Part shown: piece by piece, positions 23,501 through 34,900 of the stretch
Numbering within the stretch: position 1 is the first letter of the stretch
How the letters are laid out: the number at the start of each line of letters is the position of its first letter
Assembly: GCA_963924555.1 (NCBI GenBank)
Contig: OZ004591.1
Location: forward strand, 2,294,001 to 2,358,000
DNA: 64,000 bases
Direction: 5' to 3'
Source of the DNA: Crambe crambe
Lineage: Eukaryota > Porifera > Demospongiae > Poecilosclerida > Crambeidae
The notes under the pieces: generated by a model
Database searches by the model: none
Told to the model about the DNA's origin: nothing
Seen by the model: only the letters and a program-made list of their open reading frames with translations
Position numbers and translations under genes: made by a program

Positions 23501-26500
23501 TGTATACATAGATTCCTGACCATAGCCTTATATGATGATGGCTATATAGTATCTACATTGGTTAAGTTAGCTCATATATTATGTGTTCCTACTTTAGAGC
23601 AGAAACACAAGAAAAATAGATACGGCTAAGCAAATTGCAATATTATCTACAGGCTTAGCTTGGGAACAAAAGAGAGGGGGGGCCCTCAACCCCACCCCTG
23701 GATCCAGCCCTGACAGCATTTGCAATGAAAATATAAAAATGGGAGTGGTAGTGGGACACCCACTAATAAGTACTCTTTTAATAGAAAATCTTGGATCCGC
23801 CACTGTATGCTACACTTTTAAATTTTCTTACCAATTTTTTAAAGCATAATAGGCATTTTTGTTGAGCATAATAGGGCAGGGGTTCTGGCATTGGAGAATA
23901 GCATAATAGGGAAGAAAAAAAAGCATAATTTGCATGTCTCTAAAGATGACACCATGTTTGTATACAGATCTTTGAGACTATACATACTTTATACAGTCAC
24001 ATGTAGCTACACTGACATGCAACACATAATACACATCATTATGTACAGACATTCCCATCATCTTCACAGGATTACCAATCTTTATCTTACTTTCCCCTAA
24101 CTCCCTCAGGGACATGGTCCTCTCCCACTGTCACTGGAACAAGGCCCCCTCCCTGTGCTTACTTCACACTAACGAAGATAAATGCAAACACAGCTGTGAT
24201 GTTTGGAGGACTCCTACCTAGTGATAAGACAACCAATGATGTGTACATCCTTGATCTGACAAAAATGGTGAGATGTAAAGTGTGGTATTAAAATATAGTG
24301 TCTGTTTCCATTGTACATTAATGAAGTAGATATTTCAGTATATGCTCTGACAGATGTGATGTACTGACTGGATGTTATCATTGTAGCTGGTCCATTATGT
24401 CCCCATAGGTAGAGTGCCACCACACTCAGATAAGATATTCATCTATCAAGGTGAATATCCAAGAAATGGGAGGTCAAGTATGATCATGTGACTTGAGGAC
24501 CACCAGGACCAATTATGACCATTGTTTATTTAGTAGTAAAAAATGAAACCATGAAACTTTTAGGTCATTGATTTTATGATCATATTATATTGTGTTCAGC
24601 ATGAAGTGAGTTCCATTAGGGAAATATAATAATTATGACCACTGATGAAAGAAGTTATTTAGAATTGTGAATGTAGCAATCATTTAGGTTGATAGTTCAC
24701 AAACCATGTGTCTTCATTTCTCATTCATATAGTAGCTAGTAGGAAAGTATTAAATGGTCCAAATTTCATATAATTTGTACAGCAGCAGAAATGATAATTT
24801 ATAGTTCGACTTATTAAGCATGTGTGCATAAGCCTAACAGCTGGCTGGCATGCTTGATTGGTAGCAGCTGCAGTATTGATTTTCAGCAAGCAAGCTTCAT
24901 CTCTCCCTGACTGCAAGGTGCTAATAAAGCTGTAACAGAAGTACGGAATTCCCTGAAATGGAACGAGCTACAGCAAGTTCATAACTGAACGACAACTTTT
25001 CTTTTCTTTATAGCAACCATTGTTACATCCCATGGTTTCAATAGATCTGATCTCTCCATTGCTGTGGCAGCAATTAGTCTTTTGAGTTGAGCATAAGAAA
25101 TTTTAACCAACCCGCCATACAGTAAGTACCAACCTAATAATCTTTCTGTTAATTTGTAAATTGTGAAGAAGGGGCTAAGTGATAGTGTTTGTCCATGTGT
25201 ACATGTGTTTATATCATTTGATTGCAATTAATTTTATAACAAATTTATACTTCTTTTTTCCGTCATATCTCTTCCCTTGTTTTAACTACCTTAAAATCTA
25301 ACCCCCGTTATTGAACTCTATAGGTTGCCTAGAAATTCATTTGACAGTATTAGTCATCTGTTCTTCTACTGAGTATTATAGCTCCTTGAATATCAATGAA
25401 TACCTAATTACTGATGGAGACACACTTCACAGCTTGGTAATTGTAATTGTAACCTTTTGTAGCACTGGAGAAAACTGGCTCATCAGGAGGGAGAACCCTG
25501 TCCAGTGGCTAGGTGTTACCATGCTTCTGTCTGTCTGGGTTATGATGGAGATCACCCCCAGATTGTTGTGATTGGGGGGATTGGTGGCAACAAGGTTCTA
25601 AGTGACATGTGGCTACTTGATGTAGTGTCTGGGATTTGGAGGGAGGTGAGTGATAAATTAGAATAAATAATAACAATGGTGGGCACTGAATCATTTAGAA
25701 TTAAAATCTCCCTTGTTGTTCTTCACCTCCTCCCATGTGGTGTTATTGTTACTGTTTGTGTTGAAGACACTCTCTAGTGGCATCATATCAGAGCACTCTA
25801 CCATAGTAGCATATCATCAGTTTAATAAGTGTCATGCAGATATTGACAATGTGTGGGTTTCAGTTGAGATATAATGTTATGTCCTTACTGCATCACACTC
25901 AGTTGGTAGTGTTTCATTATAGGCAATTCTTTCACTTTTGCTGTGTGGAGTTGGAGTAAAAAGTGTGCATTGTTTTAGTTGTAGCTACAAGGAAGTGCTT
26001 TTCTACCAATTATAATGTTTATAGTTAATAGAATTTTTCATTTATCTTGTGAGCATAGCAACACATTAGGAGTTACAAGGCTTTTTGGCAGTAAATTGAG
26101 TCTAGGTATGAAGTAATCTATCAAGTGTTTGGAAAAATGGTTGACATTCCCTAGAATAGTTTAAAAATGACCACTGACCAAGTAGTTGTAGTTATTTTTA
26201 TGATGTGTGAGTAATAACTTAGTAACATTTGTCACATAAATCATTGATATTCACTGCACACATTATCCACAACATGCTGTGTACCTCTCCATCTGCTAAT
26301 GGGCAGGTGCTGTGTTACTTAAAAGTTACTTGTTCATTTCCACTTGGACAGCTATACAAACTTCTATTTCCTCTAATAGTTCAAAACTGTCAAAAGTGTT
26401 TCTTCAGCTCTGGAGTCCTAGTCTTCAGTTAGCTATTTAATTATTCCATTCCTAATTTGCACGTGAATGTGAAATTCATTGCCATGTCCATATACATGCT

Positions 26501-28959
26501 TGGGGTGTGAAATGTGAGGTTACCACATATTAGAGTAATGTGATCCATTTTGCTATTTTAAGTATGTATGTTGCTATGTACTGTGCTATCTTCAAAGTTC
26601 TAATGCAGTGGTACCTGATGACCTTTTTATTAGCCAGTACTAACACCAATTATTGGCACCATGTAGTTTAGTATTAGAGGTCAAAACTAACAGTGCTGGA
26701 ATTAACCATCTAGCACTTATTGGATTATTATTTGTAGTCTAAAGTACAAATTATCATGAAATGACCCCCTTACTCCCTCTAGTTATGTGTGATATTTGCA
26801 TGACATTGTCTTGATGAGGATGTATTTCACAATGGCATAATATGGAGGTTTTTAAGTCTTGTGGTGTGGAGACTAGTGATGATGTGTGTATTGAAATGGA
26901 GGATGATGTCATGGTAATTGTGAGAGGGATGATCCAATGTTATGTGTCCATGTGCAGATCAAAGTTCCAAGTCTCCAGTCAAGATACAGGCACACTGCTG
27001 ATGTATTCCATTTCAATGCAAGACTGGCAGATGTCATTCTATTTGGCGGGATTCCTGAGTGGCCAAAGAATTACAAGTCTGCTGCTGACCTTCCAATGAT
27101 AGCCCAGACCACTGTACTACAATTTGGTGAGTGTGATTTAACTGATGCTAGTCATACTATACTTCATTCCTCCATAATATAAGTACAGTAGAAAGTCACT
27201 GGAGGTCTTTATTTCCATGTATTGTGAATACTTACATTTTAAGTGTGCATATTTTAATGTCTCTATTACCCACTGACTTAACATCTCTGTACAGTGGGAC
27301 CTCTAAATAAGCAGACATGTCTGGAAGAGCATAATAGTCTCTTTATTTGGAGACATAGTGACATTACTGTAAATCTTCTATTTAGTGTGTTACTCTAATA
27401 TAGTGTCACGATCACATTTAGACCCATTCTTATAATCATGGCACTAAATGAAGTTTTAGTATGACATTGCACTAAGCACCACTCTATAATGCAGTCAATG
27501 TAGTCTAATAATAAACTCTCATTCTGTTAATGTGCCAGTCATGATTTTTTTCTGGCATGTTATTTGGAAGATTTATGGTATTGGATGTTCTATAGTAACT
27601 GTTGTTGTTCGCTGCACTTGTTAGGAAGTTGTGTTTGTGGTTTGTGCATGTCTTGTGTTGTTGTGCATGACTTATGTGGTTATACAAGTACAAGCTATTC
27701 ACAAGATTAAAGACAGACAAGTGTGATAGTTTGCTTTAGAATGATTATTTCATTCCAATTCCCTCATTTTTACTCATGCTTTTTAAACACCCTATCATTC
27801 TGGACTTCACTTTCATTGTACCACCACACATCCAAACTCATTTAGACCAACCCCTCTTCCAATGTGCCATAAATTTTAAACTAAATTATGCAGAAACTGA
27901 GTTGCTTCAATCCAGTTTTCAGCATGTAGCTAACTTCTTAATGGGTGATTTCCTTTTCAAATCATTCATTATTTTCCTAACTCCATTAGCTGATGATCTA
28001 AATTGTTCATGTAATAATTAAGGTTTCAATATGCAAGGGTCAGCACCCTCATAATCTTGTATCATTATATTTGGAGGTCAAATTGAGGAGTATTTCAGTG
28101 AGAGTTTCACTGGAGCATGTGAAGCTAGCTTTTTACTTCTTCTGACAGTTTTGCTGCTACAAAAATATTCTGAGTTAAATGTTCTTTAAGTATCATTCGA
28201 CACTTAACATGTTTATATAGATATTGAAATTGAACAGATTGCAGCTGGCAAGCTTGTAGTTCATGGTCTTCTCTTCGCAATCTGCATCAGGAGTGAAAGT
28301 ACACATCCTTGTTTCTTGTCCTTGATTTACTGCTAGATAGTTATAACAGAAGATACTTTACTGTGGATGTGGTTCCATTTCATATGCTGTGTACAGCTAC
28401 TCGATTACTATTTCATCAAGTGACCTCCACTTAACTTACCAACCACTCATTGATAATTGATACTTCAAATAACTACATCCATCATACTTTTCCATTTCTT
28501 CTCCACCATCTTGTGATATGAAGAATATCACTATAACTTAATGGTTAAAAAATGGATATCACTTCTATTTCTCGTCTAGTTTCTAGTTACTAGATAGTTT
28601 CCATGCAGTAACTAGTTACCATATGGTGGAAATTTTTCATTGAGTAAACGTTCATGGATTCAGTTGTTTTACTCCAGCCTATGGTTCACACTTCACAACA
28701 CATTATTACAGTATTTCCCAACCAATTAGCTAAGATTGATTCCTGTCAAAAGCTGGTCTAAACCTCCACCATAAATCTCACTATCATTTAATAACATACA
28801 AAGACACTCTTCAAACCTGAGATCAACCATAACATAATTATTACTAATGCTAATTAGAATGTGTTGATGATGAGTGGAGTCTGATTGATGTGTGCAAGTT
28901 TCCTGACCTCGGGAGTCCAGAGAGAGTGAAGATGAAAGAAGAACTGAAGAAGAATTCCA
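20567..28959 (+). CDS. Kelch-propeller part (5 exons)
   Basis: Exon 1 (20567-21065, start MASPLYEPPPRWGHSSSIVE) holds three blades with the typical GG doublets (LLMYGGR, YYLYGGFDG, LICFGGRG). Exon 2 (24110-24267) has PPPCAYFTLTKINANTAVMF then GG and DVYILDLTKM. Exon 3 (25463-25645) reads HWRKLAHQEGEPCPVARCYH and IVVIGGIGGNKVLSDMWLLD. Exon 4 (26958-27126) reads RYRHTADVFHFNARLADVIL then FGG. Exon 5 (28858-28959) reads DEWSLIDVCKFPDLGSPERV and ends in lysine-rich sequence. Each blade has the R-H...GG...D-W pattern. Introns are 1.2-3.0 kb, much longer than in the 3' half, and carry MITEs. Exon 5 ends in phase 1 at a GTAAGT donor, so the protein must continue. Confidence 0.85.
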
Positions 28960-31900
28960 GTAAGTGTGCATATGTAATTATAGAGTTAGTATCATATCAA
29001 CCCTCAGTGCATGCACGAAGGTTACAGTACTCAGTTGTGTATGTATTAATTAGTGTATCTGTTACATCCACCATGAAGCCAGTAGTGACGACCTCCAAAT
29101 AATACTCTCCAGTCTGTTCAAAGTCTTTATTCCCAGAAAGATGTAGCATAGCTTCGTTACATCTTACTACATATTCTTCAGCCAGCAATAATTCAGCTTC
29201 AATATTGTCTAGACAATACTTTCCAGCATTTCAATAGCTTAATTGCCTTACTCAGAAAACTCAGAAACACGACAAGATTGGTAGTATATGTTTGTCAACC
29301 ATGAAAATGTAGACTGTGTATTTAATACCTCCAACTGATCAACGATCTCCTGCTCAGTATGTAATGCAAACATCTACATTTCAGGTGACATCATGACATG
29401 ATCAAAGTAGAAAAGTAAAATTATAGTACAGAAAACTCAATAATTCATAGAGTAATTGTGGAGCAATTCCACCATAATATTATATATATTTAGAAATATT
29501 CTACGATGATGCCGTATACGAGTTCAATTTGGCGGTGTATTGTTTTGTGGTCTGTGTTGGAACCACCAATAATATATAATGTCTGCCGATATTCTTTGCT
29601 CTTAGAAGGAGGAAAGAGAGTATGCTCAGTTAAAAGAATTCGGAGGCTAGCAGTGTGCGTGAGTGGTAAGTGTGTGATAACACGCACTGCCGCACCAATA
29701 ATAATGTCCTTCCTTGGTACAAATGCCACCAAAATTAACTCGTATACCATAGTTTTTATTTCCATACATGCATGAGTCTACTTACCTTGTGCTGTACAGC
29801 AACGTTTTCTTATGCGATGACCACAAGCAACATGTACTCAGAGCATCATTAACACATCAAAAATAAACATCCACACAGCACATACACCAGCTCAGTTTGC
29901 TAAGCTTAACCAGCACTTGGCCATAGCTGTAGCTAAACTCACTTCACCTGCCATGCGTGTCATTTACATTGCTGTTGCTGTAATGTTTGTCTTATATCAC
30001 TCTTCAATCACCTCCGCATGTAGCTACCTACAAAAGAAAAAGATAAGTCAACGGACATAGAGATGGCCCCACTGCCAATCTCAAACTTACTTTCAACTTC
30101 ATAGTAACTTTTAATAAGCTAAGGCTACATAAAAAGGATGGAAACAAGTGAGCGCAAAAAATTTCATATATAAAAAAATTTCTTCCAAATGAAAAGGTTA
30201 AGTATAGGGATGCCAAAAATCTAACTGAGCTATTGTAGCCTTGTATGAAAGCAATCCCTGCATTTACAACTGCCATTAGCCAGTGGATGTAAATGTAGGA
30301 ATTGTAGGCTCCAGCAGCCCAGCTAGATTTTAGGCAATCCCTACTTAACGGTTTTATTTGAAAGTAATTTTTTGTGCTCACTTGTACAAACAGTTGCTGA
30401 GATTCCCAATGACAGCAAGATCATCTGTAGCTTCTATGAATTGCCTTTTTTATGTTTCCATTTTGCTGTATGTAGTAGTCAATGTGTGCACTGAGGGCTA
30501 GTACTTCAGAGCTTTTAATAGTAGCAGTAATGGATGGGTGATGGAACCCTTCACTTCATGTCTGATCCATTGAATTTAGTGATAGAGCAACACTTGAAGG
30601 AAGGCATCCAACATGGCTTTATTCCATCAGAAGTCGCCAACTTCCTAGCTTATGGAGTTCCGGGATCAGGGAAGACGTCTCTCCATTATTCTCTCTATGA
30701 CCTCCCTCCACCGGAACTTCGCATCAGTACTGCATGCATCGAGCAAGCACAGAGAGCAGTGCTGGTCACAAGAAGCAGTGAAGATTCTTCATCTGAAATC
30801 GTGATATGCAAACCAGTGGAAGAACAGGACCTGAAAGAAATGCTTGCGAAAGAGATGACTGAAGAAAGGATAACCGAAGAAAAGAAAGAAGTATTTTCAC
30901 GAATCGAAAAGACACTGAAGGAAAATTTTCCAGTGGAAGATCACTCGTCTCGACCTGTGTCACCTTCCACTCAAGAGCCGACTCCAGTGGAAGATCATCC
31001 ACCACAACACTTACTTCAGCCTGTTTCAATTCCAAGACCTTCCCCCACACCTGATGAAGAAGCTACTTCGCACTTAGTCATATCACCTCGAGTGAAATTG
31101 CAAGGGATGGATGAAATTCTCTATTTGATGCTCCACCCCACCCCAGCCAACCTACCACGACTGAGAAACCGCTTAGTGCAATTCATCGACAGTGGTGGAC
31201 AGCCCAAGTTATTGGAGATGTTACCTGCATATCTCCGAAATCTCTCCGGTTTGATGCTTGTGAATCGTCTCTTGGAGAGCCTCAGCACCATACCCAAGGC
31301 AGAATACTGCGATAAAGATGGCAAGCTGTTCGAGTTGGGTCACTTCAACCTGACCAATCTGGAAATGTTGGTGAAGTGTGCACAGCTCTCTCGTTACCAC
31401 CAGTCTCATCTGGCACTTCCTCATGTAGAGTACGACGATTCTCCTCCCGACATATTAGTGGTGGGTACCTTCAAAGACCAGGAAGGCAAATGCAAGCAAA
31501 CCAGGGAGGAGAAAAATGCTCAACTGGAAGTGGCATTCAAGCAGTTCGGCAAGAGCATCATCAGGCGATCGAATGGGGAGATCATCTTTGGTGTGGATGC
31601 CACCTCTCGCAGTGATCCCGTAATCTCTGAGCTAAGAGCTGCCTTGAAGCATATGAAATGCCTGCACTACAAGTGCCCAATCCTGTGGTACCTCCTTGAA
31701 GTGGAGCTGAGGAAGCTGGGGAAGAAAGTTATTCCCAAAGAGTACGTCATGTCAATAGCCAAAGAGTTGCATATCGTAATCACAGAATCGATAGAAGCTG
31801 CATTGCTGTTTTGGCATGAAATTAATCTCATCATGTATTTTCCAAGTATTCTTCCTGAAGTTGTCATATTCCAGCCAGATGCCATGATTGGAATGATCAG

Positions 31901-34900
31901 TCAACTCTACGAGCAGCACATCAAGATCAGCGACACTGCTGAATGCGATATTTCCTCCGAAGAAGATTTACGTTTTCGAGACCAAGCTGTCTTTAGTGAT
32001 GATTATGCCTACCACATCAAAAATGAGACCATCCTGTCTGTGGACGAGCTCCTTCTTATCCTTCAGGACAGGAAGACCGTTGCAAAATTGCCTTCCAGTG
32101 ATGACGGCTCCTCCCTGTATTTCATGCCCAGCCTTTTAGAAGAGTTGACCGAAGAAGAGTTTGCTGCTTCTCGTTCTCAACTTGCTTCTCAACTTCCAGT
32201 TGCTTCATCTCTGCTGGTCTCTTTTCCCACTCCTGAGGTTCCTTCAGGTCTCTTTTGCACTTTCATATCTGATATAGTCTCTTCCAGTGAGTGCAAGATC
32301 CCTGACCTTGATAGTTCCACCAAGTTGTATAGGAACTTCATCTCCATCACTCTCAGCATCAGCCCAGGTTCTTTCGGTACTCTCACTCTGTACAACACAG
32401 GAAAGGTTTTCTCCATCACTCCTTACTCCCTCTCCTCTTCTTCTTTCTTGCCAAAAGTGAAAAAGCTTGTTGCTAAAGCTCTTGATGCTTCTTGTAGGGT
32501 GTTGTCTTACAGAAAGCTTCACCAGTTCTCCTTCCAGTGTGAGTGTGGCCAATCTCCACCACCTCATGTTGCTCACCTTTCACCTGACGAGAAAGTGACC
32601 ATTTGCTCCTTGGACTCTGATAAAGATGGATGTAGTCTTACAAAGAAGCAGATTCTTTGGACAGGTAAGTTCAGTAGTAACTATTTTAAATTCAATAATG
32701 TTTCTCATTATTTATTTCAGATCAGTGCAGCGATGTTGCATCTCAGACTGTTTGTAGCATGGAGACTTCAGTGAATGGTATGTGATGTTTACATGATTTA
32801 TACATTTTAATTTCTCCCCATTTAAAATATACTTGCCACAAAATATTCAATGTATGGCATGATATCCACCAGATAGCCAAGAATAATCATTTGTTATGAC
32901 ATAGCAGCTAGTGAGTATAGCCATGGATAAGCTTTTACTATTAATATTGAATTCACAACAGATCATCAGCGTGGGATGAATGTAGTGGGATCTACCTCTT
33001 TCATCTACAGAGGAGAAGCTGTCAGCTTTACTTGGAATAACCATGGAGTCAATCTTCACCTCCCAGAGGATGCATTTACATCTGACATCACTGAATGTCC
33101 TATTCATCTTGAGGCAGCAATATCTGGCCAGTTCCAGTTTCCTGATGGTGCTGAGGTGGTGAGTGGTGTGTACTACATCCACAGCCCTGAGCAGTTCACC
33201 AAAATGATGACCATCAAAGTCGAACACTTCTCCTCTTCTAGTTCCCAGAAAGAAGTTGATGACCTTTGCTTTGTCTCAAGTAACAAAGACCAGCTTCCCT
33301 ACCTTTTCTCCTTTTGTGAAGAAGGCATATTCTCCATTGGTAATCAGTATGGAGCCATTGAAACAAAAAGCTTTGGCAAGTTTGCAGTTGTGAGAAGAAA
33401 GAAGAAAGATCCTTTCTTTCAGAGCAGCACTACTTCTCATAACTTGTATCGAGCACATGTTTTGTATACGAAGAAAGATGACAGCAATTGGGTCATAATA
33501 TATTCCATCATTCAACAGGCAGAACTATATTCCAAGGTAACCACCACAAATAAGAGTACAAGGAATTTTCATTATAACTTACTCTCATCTTCAGATACTG
33601 TTTGAGAAGTTTCCACGAGAGAGCCTATATGATGCAATTGATCAGCAAGTCACTTTCACACAAAGTGAGATCACACTCAATATCCCAGTAACTGGTGTGG
33701 CTGTTAATATGTGGACCATTCAACCTTTGACTGCACCAGTAGTAAGTTTGTCTTCCATGCGTTTTAGATCAAAGTTACAATTATCCTCTTTTTTAGATCA
33801 CAAAAAATGATGTTGATGCATTCAATACTGGCAAGCAGTTATCATTTTGTGAGCTTAATGTGTATAAAAGCCCTGAAGATGTTGGATCTCCTTTAAAGTA
33901 TCATATTGATCTCCTTGGAGCCAAGAAGCCTCATGACTTCCTCATTTTAAACTTTTCAACATCTTGTAAGCTAATCATAATCAATTTTTATTATTAGCTT
34001 AAGATTCAGAGTTGAAATCTTGCTTTGTGTTTCAGATGCTTCAGCTGGTACAATGACTCAGGATACTTTCTCTTTGAAGACTTCTGTGAATGGTGTGTAT
34101 ATTCTCCATCATGATATCAATCAATTATGTTTCCTATTTTATAACAGATTACCTTCGAGGAATGGATGTGATTGGGTCAACCTCGTTCATTTACAGAGGA
34201 GAAGCATTCAGCTTCACATGGAAAGACCATGGCTTCAAACTACATTTACCTGAGAATGCCTTGCCTCCTGATATCTCCGAGTGCTTTATTAAAGTCAGAG
34301 CAGCTCTCTCTGGCCAGTTTCAGTTTCCCGATGGTGCTGAGCTGGTGAGTGGAATCTATTCCATTCACAGCTCTCACTCCTTCACTCGGTCTGTAACTGT
34401 GGAAATCGAGCACTTCAGCACCACTGACACTCCAGAAGAAGCTGAAGAGTTATCCTTTGTCGTCAGCACTGGAGACCAACTGCCCTCTCAATTTCACCCA
34501 CTTAAGGATGGGATTTTCCCTGTTCACAGTCGATATGGAGCCATTGAAGTGCCACATTTTTGCAAGTATGGTGTCACAAGGATAAAAAAATCAGGAAGGT
34601 CAACAAGGCGTGAGCAAATGGATCAGAAGCAGAGTTATAGCCTTGAGTCTCGCAATTTATATAAAGGCTACCTTCTATCCAGTGAGGAAAATCAGGGTTT
34701 AGATTGGGAAGTTATATTCAGTATTACTCCAAACTCAAAACTTCACTCAAAAGTGAGTTGCCCATAATATTCGAATTGATATTTGTGTCTATTGCTGTTC
34801 ATGCCACAGAAATTTCTGGAGAATTATCCCACGAAGAGTCCACTTGAACAACCTGTTATGTTCACGAAGGATAAAATAGAGTTGAGTATTCCCAAAAGTG

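Larger units (their letters stand above)
21066..24109 (+). other. Intron 1 of the Kelch gene
   Basis: It starts at a GTGAGG donor after GAAG and ends at CTCCCTCAG. It is non-coding and hosts the nested DNA transposons described at 22351-23942. Other parts (21100-22340) show no gene. Confidence 0.7.

Noticed and set aside
29490-29775. Roughly 90-codon frames on both strands, one with a Kelch-like IIGGSN
   Set aside because: They fall within a MITE with GTATACGAGTT inverted ends; no blade pattern beyond the chance GG.
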